Assembly: GCA_028274465.1 (NCBI GenBank) | Contig: CM051455.1 | Location: 123,415,462 to 123,479,461 of the forward strand | Direction of reading: 5' to 3' | DNA from: Plantago ovata | Taxonomy: Eukaryota > Streptophyta > Magnoliopsida > Lamiales > Plantaginaceae | Length of the DNA: 64,000 nt | Program-made: the position numbers and the translations under genes | The notes under the pieces: model-generated | Databases searched by the model: none | What the model saw: only the letters and a program-made list of their open reading frames with translations | Told to the model about the DNA's origin: nothing | In this document: positions 11,281-21,668 of the stretch, piece by piece | How positions within the stretch are numbered: position 1 is the stretch's first letter | Layout: every line of letters begins with the position of its first letter

Positions 11281-13363
11281 CTGCTGAAGAAGGACAGGTG
11301 GTGACTCAGTCCTTTCAGCATTAACAGCTTCTTCAATATCTGGGATTGTTTCTTCACCAAACTTCTTTTCTTGCTCTGTTTGAGAAAGCTGTGCGGTTTC
11401 AGAAATCTCCCTTGTCTCTAAAATGACAAGTGTAGCAGAGGCATCTTGACCCTTGAGCTCACTGCTTGTCATGAAAACATCGATTGAGATGTGTCTTCAA
11501 TATCCAACTCCATTTGATGACTTAGTTCTTCCAGCACAAGCTGAACTTTGTCAATAGATGTTTTCGGTGAACTGGGTCCAGTATTCTCAGCATCAAGAGA
11601 TGCGTCGTCGAATAATGTCTCGTGTTTTCAGCAACCTCTGGGATTTGAACCATTGTGGTCTCAACAACTGGTTCTTCAGCAACTTGATGAGTTGCTTGTT
11701 CAGCAACCATCTTTTCAGCACCGGCAGCTTCAGCAAGTGCCGCGGTTCTTATATCAGCAGCGATATCAGTCACTGGTTCCAGAGTCTGATCATCAAGATT
11801 ATCTACAATGTAGATATCTGGGATTGGGGTAGGAATTTAATTTCCACTGCCTTGTGGTCTATTCTCAGTAGATGTATCAACATTAAGTTGATTGTTGAAG
11901 GCTTCCGCAAACACTTCAACATTGCTGACATAGGTCTCAGTAACCACTTTGTCAACATCTACTGGAGTTTGTGTTTCAGCAACTGCTTGAGAGTCGTCCG
12001 AAAGATCATGGACAATTGGTAATGACTTGCGAGCCAGTGTTTTCTTTCTTGGGTTACTTGTCCTTTTTCTTTTGGGGACGGGGTTAGCTGATGACGCTGC
12101 AGTTTGAGTGTCATCATCAGCTTTCCTCTTTTTCTTCTTTGATTTTTCCAGGTTATCTCCAGCAGTAGCGTCGGTAGTTGCATTTTCAGCAACGGGTGTA
12201 GTGGTCTTAGCATGATCACCATCTACAACAGTTTCATCACCATCTACATCAGTTTCATCAACAACTTTTTCAGCTGTTGGAACATTCTCTTGCTGAGTGG
12301 TGGTGGCAACATCTGCAGCTGTTGTATACCTTTCTTGCTGACTTGTGCTGACAACATCTGCAGCTGTTGTCTTCTTAGATTTTTCAAGTTTCTTGCCAGC
12401 AATCTTACGTACATTCTGCTTGTAGAAGGCTCTTCCCACATTGCATACAGATTTCTTGATTGGCAATGGGTTTCTCAGCTGAATCCTGAAGTATTCAAGG
12501 ATATAGCATATCTTTAGTCCATACATGACTGGGAAGGTAGGTGAGACCTTGTTGTCTTCAACCTTGACCTTGAATTTAGTAACACAATCAACAAGTCTGT
12601 TGAAAATGTACTTTGCCCAGTTGAGCTCCGTTTTGTTCTCATAGATATGCATCAGCAGCGGACACCTTCTCAAGCCTACTTGGTCTATTCCTCCGACTTG
12701 GAAGTCTAACACTTTGATTAGTAGCAGAGCTACTAGACCAAGTGAATGGCAGAGATGCTTCCTCTTAACGTGCTTTGTCCAAGTCACGGGAGCAATCTCT
12801 CCTTTCTTCATTTTCTCATAAACATCACTGTAGAAGGCTTCAATTTCTTCATCAGTGGCAGTGATGTCATCTTCAGTTCCAGTGGTTGGAATCTGAAAGA
12901 TTTCTGCTAAATCAGTCCATTTCAGGACGATTTGCGTATTCTGAACTATGGAGAAGATCACTTTTTCAGTGACTCCTTGACCATCAGTTATGGACTGGAT
13001 TTCTGCATTGTTGTAGAACTCCATAGCATCTAACATGCTCACTTTCTTAGGGCGAGCTGTTATAAAGTGAATAAGGCCTTGTTGTTTAATGAAGTCAAGC
13101 GCCTCCTCATTGTCATCGTCTAGTTCTTGTTCATAGAAGTATCAGATATACTTCTCTTTTGCAAAACCTCCCCATTGCATCATCATCTCACACTTTGCAG
13201 TGTCTAGATATGCAGGAGGCATGGGTTTTTCTGTTATCCTATCGTTTTTCAACACTACTTTCGCTGTGTTAGTCACCGGAGTTATCACTGGAGCAGTGCG
13301 TTTTTCAGCACTTTCAACCTTAGATGTCTTAGATGACTTAGACGACTGTCTATTTGGTGCCAT

Positions 13364-14277
13364 TTCTTTATATAGATGAGAAATGTGTACGAAAAAGATT
13401 GTTTGCTTTTTGACCGGAGGTACAGTAGATTCAGGCTAAAATTTGCAGAGAAAGGAAATGTGAGTTAAAGAATTGTCTTTCTCTAACTCCTTCTTTATAT
13501 AGTATCTATGATGTGCAAGAAGCTCAATCAATTTGAGTTCTCAGCAAGGGTAAATCAGAGAAACATCAGCGTTAGTGGAGCCTTTGCACTAAATGCGTAG
13601 TGGCCCACTAACAAAAAGAAAAACCGTCAGAGCACTCTTTCTCTTTGTAATGTTAACCGTTAGATCAATAACTCCTTTTAATCAATGGCCACGATTGTAT
13701 TTCATGTCATGATTATTAGCGAGTTTATTTGTGCCCGATTAACGTCACAAATTGATTTTACCGAGATTTATGGGATTTGATTGCTTGCTGAAATAAACAA
13801 TAATCTTTTCAGCGAGTTTGCATAAATAGCCTTGTTACTTGCTGAAAGTTCCCCCTCAATCAGACATCTCACATTTCTTTCAGTTAAAATGTATTTCTGA
13901 GTTCCCGTATCAGTAAATTCTTATTTTGAGATATCTTTTGGTAAAATCTGAGAAGTGAGTTTTGCTCTTTTTCTGAGTTCCTGTCTCAGAAATTTTCCCT
14001 TGATACTTGAATACCTGTTTCAGTATCTTTGATTGTCTGAATACCCGTTTCAGCAATCTTTAAGGTTTTTCTCTTACTGAGTGCCCGTCTCAGCAAGTGA
14101 TCAAGTTTCCTAACAAATACCCGTTTTGAAGGAATTACTTGTTGATTGCCTGTTTCAGCAATCATGTAGTGACCTATCATTTCTTTTTAGAAGAAATCAG
14201 TGGAAGGAGCTTATTTTTCAAGTAAGCATACTTTGGCTTGCTGAGTACCTGTTTCAACATTCTGCAAATTGTATTCC
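13364..14277 (-). repeat. C1 spacer between RNase H and extra ORF, with degenerate CTGTTTCAGCAA repeats
   Basis: About 0.9 kb with no gene. Between about 13895 and 14265 a motif of the form GAATACCYGTTTCAGCAAT recurs about eight times at 30-60 base intervals (for example near 13896, 13975, 14008, 14040, 14080, 14115, 14145 and 14246 on the plus strand), with substitutions. It lies directly ahead of the extra ORF on the sense strand, where a subgenomic promoter or splice acceptor could be expected. No clear TATA box was identified. Confidence 0.6.
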
Positions 14278-15165
14278 TTATTGAGGTAATTCAATCAATC
14301 CAAGGTTATACCTTAGCATTGCGAATCTATTATCTAGTAGGGGCTTGGTAAAGATGTCAGCAAGTTGATCATCAGTGCCTACTTTTACAACCTCAATATC
14401 TCCCTTTTCCACATGATCTCTAATGAAATGATGTCTAATATCAATGTGCTTAGTCCTTGAGTGGAACTTAGGATTTTGCGTGATAGCAATAGCACTTGTA
14501 TTATCACAAGAGATTGGTGTTTTCTTTGCAGAAATACCATAATCTCTTAATTTTTGCTGAATCCATAGGATTTGAGTTGTGCAACAACCAGCCGCAATGT
14601 ACTCAGATTCAGTAGATGAATTGACAACACAGGTTTGCTTCTTGCTGAACCATGATATTAATCTAGTACCCAAAAACTGACAAGTTCCAGAGGTACTTTT
14701 TCTATCAAGTGTTGATCCTCCATGATCAGCATCAGAATAACCAACCAATTCAATTCCAGAATCTTTAGGATACCATAATCTAACATTGACTGTACCTTTG
14801 ACATATTTCAGTATCTTAAGTGCCTTTTTGTAGTGTGATTCTCTTGGATCAGATTGGAATCTTGCACATACACAAACAACATACTGAATGTCAGGTCTAC
14901 TTGCTGTTAAATACAACAAGGAACCAATGAGCTTCCTATACTTGTGTTCTTCAACACTTTTATCTTCTTTAGTATAACCCAATTTGGTACCAACACTCAT
15001 AGGGATCTTTTCACGTTTTTCTTCCTCTTTGATCCTAAACTTTATGAGCATTTCTTTTGCATACTTTGCTTGATTTATGAATATTCCATCTTTATGTTGC
15101 TTGACTTGCAATCCTAGGAAATAATTCAATTTTCCCATCATACTCATTTCAAATTTGTTTGTCAT
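14278..15165 (-). pseudogene. C1 RT C-terminal part and RNase H
   Basis: Open for 295 residues. After the RT connection (MMGKLNYFLGLQVKQ, KYAKEML, YRKLIGSLLYLTASRPDI) comes the copia RNase H with GYSDADHGGSTLDRKSTSG, WFSKKQTCVVNSSTESEY and ADIFTKPL. The acidic residues of SDADH and STESEY are present. It terminates after LGLIELPQ at 14278. A frameshift near 15170 separates it from the YVDD segment. Confidence 0.92.
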
Positions 15166-16250
15166 GAGCTTGGCAAATCATCACAAAGTTGCTTGTCCTT
15201 AGATCCAAATATTATGTCATCCACATATATTTGAACTAAGAGTATTTACCATCATGGTTCATGGTAAATAAAGTTTTATCAACTTCACTTTTCTTGAAAC
15301 CATTATCCAACAAGAACTTAGCCAAGGTATCATACCAAGCTCTTGGTGCTTGCTTTAGACCATATACAACTTTCTGAAGCTTGTATACCATCTTGGTTTC
15401 TGAGGGAAGTTCAAAGCCAGGGGTTTGTTCTAAGTAGACTTCTTCAGCAAGTTCACCATTCAAGAATGCACTTTTAACATCCATTTGGTAAACAATGAAG
15501 TCATTGTGAGCAGCAAAGGCCAAGAAAAGCTTAATTGCATCCAATCTTGCAACTGGTGCATAAGACTCATCATAGTCCGATCCTTCAGTCTGATAGTAAC
15601 CTTGAGCAACTAAACATGCTTTATTTCTTGTTACTTCACCAGACTCACTCAGCTTGTTTCTGAACACCCACTTTGTACCAATGGCTTTCTTGCCTTCAGC
15701 AATAGGTACAAGTTTCCAGACTTTGTTCCTTTCAAATTGATCCAGTTCTTCTTGCATTGCCTTGATCCATTCATAATGCTTTAGAGCTTCTTCTATGGTC
15801 TTAGGTTCAATTTCTGAAACAAAGCAAGAGAACAAAGATTCTACTTCTACGACATTTGCTTCTTCAGCAAGTCCATGAGTAGCAGAAACTTTGGATCTAG
15901 TCACTTGGCGTTTGTCAATATCACCAATCATATCAGTAGAGGGATGATCTCTAATCCATTTGTTAACAGGCTTTCTGCTCGTTGGATCTTGATATGTTTG
16001 CTTATCAGCGTGTGACTCTTCAGCATGTACTTGTTCAGTACTACTGGTATTTTTTGTCTCTGCTGAGATTGGTTCATCAGCAACTTCTTGTTCAGCATTG
16101 CTAGATTGTGGTATCTCATCAGCAGGCACGAGAGGTTGCGTAGTTTCAGCAACTTCCGGAGCAACTGCATCTTTTGATGGAAATTCCTTGTCGTGAACTA
16201 TATTTATCTTATCATGACTTGGTCAGAATCATCATTTAGTTCAATTGACT
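15166..16250 (-). pseudogene. C1 reverse transcriptase, N-terminal part and active site
   Basis: Preceded by a variable Glu-rich linker after integrase. RT starts around KTIEEALKHYEWIKAMQEEL and shows WKLVPIAEGKKAIGTKWVF, ESYAPVARLDAIKLFLA, YQMDVKSAFLNGEL and VYGLKQAPRAWYD, all standard copia RT blocks. The open stretch ends at 15236 at a one-base loss. The following active-site motif YVDD (about 15215-15204) is present in another frame, and a second indel lies near 15175. The two indels flank the active site. Confidence 0.9.
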
Positions 16251-16299
16251 TGATTTTCCTAGCATCAGATTCAGTTCTTTGCTCATGTATGATTAGCTT

Positions 16300-17390
16300 T
16301 TACATATATTCTGATATTTCTTCTTCAGCAGGCACTCCTTGTGTCTTTTCGTAGAATACAACATGCACTGATTCTTCGATCTTTTGTGCCTTTTTGTTGT
16401 AAACTCTATAAGCTTTACTATGCAAGGAGTGACCAAGAAATATCGCTTCGTCTGCCTTTGGTTGAAATATTCTTAGGTATTCTCTATCGTTATTAAGAAC
16501 GAAACACTTACAACCAAATACTCTTAGATGAGTGATATTAGGAGGTCTACCAACAAACAACTCATATGGAGTTTTGTTGTATTCCTTAGTAATCAGACAT
16601 CTGTTTTGAGTGTAACAGGCGGTATTAATCTTTTCAACCCAGTAAGCCTCACTTATTTCAGTGTCAGCAAGCATTGTTCTTGCGGCTTCTTTTAGGGTGC
16701 AATTCTTCCGTTCAGCACCACCGTTTTGTTGAGGTGTCCTTACTGAGGATAATAATGTTGTATGCCTTTTGAAGTGCAATACTCAATTATGTACTGCTTT
16801 ACAAACTCAGTACCATGGTCTGTCCTTATGACTTTTACCTTGTCATTTTTCATGACTTCAAGCTTATTCAGCAAGTTAGGTATTTCAGTCCTTGTTTCAT
16901 ATTTGTGCTTGATAAATACTACCCAAGTGAATCTTGAATAGTCATCTACCACCACCAGACCATACTTGTTACCAGCATAGCTTGTTGAAGAAGATTCAAA
17001 CAAGTCCATGTGCAAGAGTTGTAAAGGTTTTGTAGTTGACGGTACTGCCTTGTTCTTAAAAGAGGATTTGGTTTGCTTTCCTTGCTGACATGCATTGCAA
17101 ACACCATCCTTCTTAAAAGTAACCTTAGGTAATCCAACTACAAGTGCCTTTTTAGACAGCTTATTCAGCGTCTTGAAGTTTAGATGACTTGTTCGTTTAT
17201 GTCATAACCATGCTTTTTCAGCAAGGCAATCGTGATCTGAGACAAGGCATTTTTCAACGATTGCTGAAGACCTATCTATGGTGTACAAGCCTCCTGATCT
17301 TCTGGCAATCATAATAACCTTCTTTGTCTCAAAGTCTATAAGTTTACATTCATCACTTTTGATTTTGCTGAAGACCAATCAACGGTGTAC
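16300..17390 (-). pseudogene. C1 integrase (main part)
   Basis: Zinc-binding C..C (VCNACQQGKQTKSSFK) near 17100 followed by the core: the D of VVVDDYSRFTWV, the D of IRTDHGTEF and the E of GGAERKN form the DDE triad. YELFVGRPPNITHLRVFGCKCFV and AIFLGHS follow, as in copia integrases. Frame changes occur near 16760 and 17190. The upstream end is split by A2 at 17390; the pre-integrase and protease part is at 32488-32857. Confidence 0.9.
17270..17390 (-). repeat. Left copy of a ~106-bp tandem duplication in C1, split by A2
   Basis: The block at about 17281-17371 (from GTGTACAAGCCTCCTGATC to GATTTTGCTGAAG) recurs with few changes at 32488-32580. Removing A2 and one TGTAC target copy places the two blocks in direct tandem, so the duplication is older than the A2 insertion and not a product of it. 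Confidence 0.8.
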
Positions 17391-18705
17391 TAATGAACGT
17401 GTATTTTACACCTTCATTCGAGTCTTTTTTCACCTATTTTGCTATCCTCTATGTTAATTTAGCTATATTATATTGCATTTTATTAGAATAGTGTCACGTT
17501 TCCCTTTAGTCTGCATTTTTCAGGTTTTAGGTGAAAAACGTGTTTTCCGGGAAATTATATTGAAGAGAACGAAGAATCGGTGTTCCGAGGACATTTTTGT
17601 AGTATATAGAAGGTTCCGGATGGGATTTGAAGTCTAGGGGTTGAGTTTCAAGGCTTAAAGGTCACTAGAAGGCAAAATCCGAGTCCGAAAAAGAAAAGAA
17701 ATCCAAAAACGCGTCAAAAATGCATTCCTCGCCGACTGGAGCTCCCGGGCGGTTCGCCCCACACCAGGCGGTTCGCCCGGTGTGTGGGGCGACTCGCCCC
17801 ACGTCGTCCGAACTCCTATATATAGTTTTGCTCTCAACAACTGTTTTCGAATGCAATCAGGAAACGGTAATTGTCTCCATTAGGAAATCAATTCCTATTT
17901 GAATTTAAGTCCTATTCGAATTCCTTTAGGATTAACTGCAAATTGAAGGCTATATAAAGGGGTGATTATTGCATGCTCAGGGACATACTTTCTCAGACCT
18001 TTTTTCATACCTTTATCATTAGTTTTAGGGGAGAATTCTCCAGAGCCTGTTCTGGGAATTCTTAGCATAGGAGATACTTTTTCTTATCGATTTGGAGCTT
18101 GTGAGATCGCGATTCTTCGGAGATTGACAACCTTTGGTAACATTGTATCACACGATTTTTCTATTTATATTTATATATCTTTCAACATGTTTTCATTCAA
18201 TCTTGCTATGATTTCTGTTGATTGCATGACATCTATGAGTAGCTAAATCTATCGTTGGTGATAGTATGTGATTTCTTAGCGAAGGGTTAATAATTATGCT
18301 GATGGCGGTAAAGCGAATCGGACTTTGAGTTATTGCTTTATTTCTTTGATCTATCTAAGCCCTCTATCTTCGTAGTGTTGAATAAAACGAAACACATTGG
18401 ACAATTCATGATCAAAGATCTCTATGCAAAACGATCGGGTACTTCATGCATGATTATTAACCTACTATGCTCTGAATGATCATACTATCACTAACTTCCA
18501 TTATCTTGATAAGAAAAACCTGTGCTAAGTCGTTTGTTGATTTTATATTTTAAGTTAGATTAGATAAAGCTAGTTATAGGCCTTAGAGATCGACACTCGA
18601 GGTTATTTTACTACTACACTACGGTTTTCGTTGTAGTTGTGAATTGCCTTTGGCTAAATACAAATTTATTTGATTAATTTGAATCTGACAAATTCCGGTT
18701 CATCA
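17391..18705 (+). repeat. A2 5' LTR with two TATA boxes
   Basis: 1315 bp, from TAATGAACGTGTATTTT to CCGGTTCATCA. A GC near-palindrome cluster (17747-17802) precedes TATA box 1 TATATATAG (17817-17825). A private insertion then brings a second box TATATAAAGG (17951-17960) before the shared block ACTTTCTCAGACC. Confidence 0.93.
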
Positions 18706-18708
18706 AAT

Positions 18709-18726
18709 TGGCGTCGTTGCCGGGGA
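18709..18726 (+). other. A2 primer-binding site, tRNA-Asp type
   Basis: TGGCGTCGTTGCCGGGGA, three bases after the LTR, differs from the Asp-tRNA complement at one position (GTC for GCC). Confidence 0.88.
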
Positions 18727-19018
18727 CTATACTCCTTTTTTCTGTTTAGCTTATTTATATTTTCAGCATTCAGTTCCCTCCAGAAGAACAGGCTCTCGGG
18801 GCTTGCTCTCAAAAAATTTCACTTTCTTACCCTATTTCTTTCCCCCTATCTTTTTCAGTAAATCTGATCTTGGTTACCTTGCGTGCTTTTTCTCTCGAAG
18901 TTCTTAGTTACATTGTGTTTATTTACACTCTTTGTGTTTTTCTTTGCAAGTTTTTGTTTTTGTTTTGTGGACCTTGGTTTCTTGTTTCCTCGTGTGCAGA
19001 AACTAGTCATATGAAAGA

Positions 19019-19927
19019 ATGAGTCAACCTCCGTTGCCCCGGTATGTGATGCCCCGAGGGCCTTGCATAATATTGGATGACGATTGCAGGGATTATGACT
19101 TTGATCCTTCGTACTACTCCATTCTCTCCACGTTTTCGATGGGTGATGATCCAAGAGGGTTCTTAGACACGTACGAGGAAGGTGTGTTGAGGATACCTCG
19201 TGAGAATGAGGAGGGGGTTATTTTATCACATGAGCAACTTTGTATGAGAGGATTTATGGGAGCCTTGAACGGGTACGCTCAAGGATGGCTCAGAATCCCG
19301 CCGGAAAAATCGTTGCGCACTTGGGGTGAAGTAACCAGCAAGTTTCTGGAACATTGGGATAGGGATTCACCTCCCGGGTCAAGGGCATGGACGTCTCGCT
19401 TTAGTAGTCAGCCATCAGAAATCGACATTGCCGATGAAGAGGAATGTGGAGAAGAATCCATTGATGAAGTCTCCTCAGAGCTTAGCTTGGATTCCACGTC
19501 CTTACTCGCGGATATCGAGGTTGTTGGTCAAGAGGAAGTCGTGGAGGAGGTGATCACTGAATCCATTGCTTCACTTGAGTTAGAAGGTGATGGCGTGAGT
19601 TGTGTTGAGGTCGTGGAGCCAATCCCTGAAGATTTTGTTGTCCCTGAATCAATTGCGGCAGATACTCTTGATCTTGACTCCTACGCTCTGGTCCATGCAC
19701 CCACCTATGAGTTCCAAAGGAGTTTTGATCCTCTTTTCTCTTTTTATTTTCCATCTGATTCCCTTAGTTATTTTTTAGATTTTGTTTCTATTGGTTTTGT
19801 TAATTTTAGTTTTCATGGAATCATGGACTTGCTTGAGCAGATACGAGGAGGAGCTAAGTATGGTTCCCAAGATGCGAGGAGTAATGGAACGGATGCACAA
19901 GATTCGTTTCCATTTGATAATGGATAA
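19019..19927 (+). CDS. A2 gag-like protein, 302 residues, intact
   Basis: The only uninterrupted element ORF with a natural ATG and terminator in the left tower. The N-terminal third has a gag-like fold signature: SMGDDPRGFLDTYEEG, then MRGFMGALNGYAQGWLRIP and LRTWGEVTSKFLEHW, which line up with MGYLHDIDDFV, FAMGLGDRAKSWLSSLP and LDTWEKVFSAFME of the A3 gag. The middle is strongly acidic (ADEEECGEESIDE and similar). The C-terminal part has an aromatic hydrophobic run (FDPLFSFYFPSDSLSYFL) that could insert into a membrane or be a buried helix. No zinc knuckle and no protease. Function is inferred from position only; it could supply a particle protein or an RNA-binding role for a non-autonomous element. 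Confidence 0.7.
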   Translation: MSQPPLPRYVMPRGPCIILDDDCRDYDFDPSYYSILSTFSMGDDPRGFLDTYEEGVLRIPRENEEGVILSHEQLCMRGFMGALNGYAQGWLRIPPEKSLRTWGEVTSKFLEHWDRDSPPGSRAWTSRFSSQPSEIDIADEEECGEESIDEVSSELSLDSTSLLADIEVVGQEEVVEEVITESIASLELEGDGVSCVEVVEPIPEDFVVPESIAADTLDLDSYALVHAPTYEFQRSFDPLFSFYFPSDSLSYFLDFVSIGFVNFSFHGIMDLLEQIRGGAKYGSQDARSNGTDAQDSFPFDNG

Positions 19928-20322
19928 CATTAGTGGTAATGGTTGCATGTAGTTTAGTTTTATCGCTTTCTTGCATTGCATGCATATTTAAATTTTTGTG
20001 TGTTTTTGGTGATAAAATAGGTTTTAAGATGATAATTTTGCGTTTTGGGAGGAAAAAGGCGTCTCCAGGAGTCTGGAGATGCCAGACGAACCGCTCCCCA
20101 TGTGGGGCGATTCGCCTGGCAAGACCAGGCCGCCTGGGACATTTTGGACGCTCCAGGCGAATCGCCTCCCACCTGGGGCGGTTCGCCCCGGGTGTCCAGA
20201 AACCCGAAGGTCCGGATTTTCATTCGGAACCCCGATTTTCTCCTATTATTCTAAATTATTGATCTTTTTACCTCTTTTATCGCCCGTTTTGGTTTCTCAC
20301 GAGTTTCCTTGAATCATATAGG
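19928..20322 (+). repeat. A2 internal noncoding region with GC near-palindrome cluster
   Basis: No gene. Positions about 20076-20202 contain the same GGGCGNNNCGCC-type motifs found in the LTR promoters (GGGGCGATTCGCC, GGCGAATCGCC, GGGGCGGTTCGCCCC), here in the body of the element downstream of the gag-like ORF. It ends with ATAGG, the A3 target. Confidence 0.65.
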
Positions 20323-21523
20323 TGATGAACGTGTATTTTACACTTTCATTCGAGTCTTTTTCACCAATTTAGCTATCCTCTATGTTAATTTAGCTATAGT
20401 TTAGTGCATTTTATTAGAATAGTGTCACGTTTCCCTTTAGTTTGTGTTTTATAGGTTTTGGGTGAAAAACGAGGTTTTCCGGGCAATTATATTGAACTAG
20501 ACAAGGAATTGGTGTTCCGAAGGCCTTTTTGGAGTATCTAGAAGATTCCGGATAGGATTTGAAGTCTAGGGGTCGAGTCTGAAGGCTAAAACGTCACTAG
20601 AAGGAAAAAACCGATTCCGAAAAGGAAAAGAATCCAAAAACGCGTCAAAAACGCGTAACCAGCCGACTGGAGGTCCCGGGCGAGTCGCCCGGGATGTGGG
20701 GCGAACCGCCCCACACCAGGCGACTCGCCCGGTGTGTGGGGCGACTCGTCCCACACCTGCCGAATGCCTATATATAGTTGCTCGGTTTTCTCCGTTTTTC
20801 ATACTTTCTCAGACCTTTTCTCTCAGCTTTCTGATTAGTTTTAGGTAGGAATTCTCCAGAGCCTGTTCTGGGGATTCTTAGCGTAGGAGATACTTTTTCT
20901 TATAGTTTTGGAGCTTGTAAGATCGCGATTCTTCGGAGATTGACAACCTTCGGTAACATTGTATCTTACAGTTTTTCTATTCATATTTATTTATCTTTCA
21001 ACATGTTTTCATTCTATCTTGCTTTGATTTCTGTTGATTGCATGCCATCTATGAGTTGCTAAATTTATCGTTGGTGATAGTATGTGATTTCTTAGCGAAG
21101 GGTTAATAATTATGGTGATGGCTGTAAAGCGAATTAGACTTTGAGTTATTGCTTTATTTTTTTGATCTATCTAAAACCTCTATCTACGTAGTGTTGAATT
21201 ATAACGAACACAATTGGACAATTCATTGATCAAAGATCTCTATGCAAAATGATCGGGTACTTCATGAATGATTATTAACCTGCTATGCTTTGAATGATCA
21301 TACTATCACTAACCTCCATTATCTGATAAGAAAAACCTTTGCTAAGTAGTTTGCTGATTTTATATTCTTAAGTTAGATTAGATAAAGCTAGTTATAATCC
21401 TTAGAGATCGACACTCGAGGTTATTTTACTGCTACACTACGGTTTTCGTTGTAGTTGTGAATTGCCTTTGGCTAAATACAAATTTATTTGATTAATTAGA
21501 ATCTGACAAATTCCGGTTCATCA
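20323..21523 (+). repeat. A3 5' LTR with promoter
   Basis: 1201 bp, TGATGAACGTGTATTTTAC to CCGGTTCATCA. GC near-palindrome cluster 20678-20755 with four or five units, then TATATATAG at 20769-20777. The pair with 28560-29719 is supported by matching details such as the cluster and by the TSD. Confidence 0.94.
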
Positions 21524-21526
21524 AAT

Positions 21527-21544
21527 TGGCGCCGTTTCCGGGGA
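21527..21544 (+). other. A3 primer-binding site, tRNA-Asp type
   Basis: TGGCGCCGTTTCCGGGGA, one mismatch to the Asp-tRNA complement, three bases after the LTR. Confidence 0.88.
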
Positions 21545-21668
21545 ATATACTCCTTTTTTCTGTTTAGCTTTTATTTATTTTCAGCATTCAATTTCGAGTT
21601 TTAGTTGTTTTTAGTTTCCTATTTAATCTCTCTCTGATACTCCTTTCCTAGCTTGTTACAGATAGTGT

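Larger units (their letters stand above)
8276..13363 (-). pseudogene. C1 extra ORF downstream of pol (envelope-like position), with three introns, 3' end cut off by A1
   Basis: Starts at 13363 (MAPNRQSSKSS). Residues of about 13100-12500 (MLDAMEFYNN, VLKWTDLAEIF, HSLGLVALLLIKVLDF, VGLRRCPLLMHIYENKT) have the general look of the 'putative plant transposon protein' domain often annotated in this position. Then follow low-complexity, Glu/Thr/Ala/Gln-rich and basic stretches, with an internal protein repeat (GETPVIESQTLPSATTQ / GETPVVESEALPSATTQ). A more ordered C-terminal part (8760-8276) has VNDFFPTAVLNQMYTWIDL and YEYFYLTAKDQEEDLLWL. In-frame stops lie at 13142 and 11837, and frameshifts near 11620-11470, 10580, 10430, 9700 and 9060. 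I see no convincing membrane segment, so 'envelope' describes only its position. A1 truncates it; the end is outside the window. Confidence 0.8.

Noticed and set aside
11113-11472. Reading 11472-11113 as one uninterrupted coding segment
   Set aside because: It would read through intron 1 and end in intron 2; the donor and acceptor pattern shared by three segments makes splicing the better explanation.
8276-13363. Calling the C1 extra ORF an envelope gene
   Set aside because: No signal peptide, membrane span or fusion-like segment could be supported; only the position is envelope-like.
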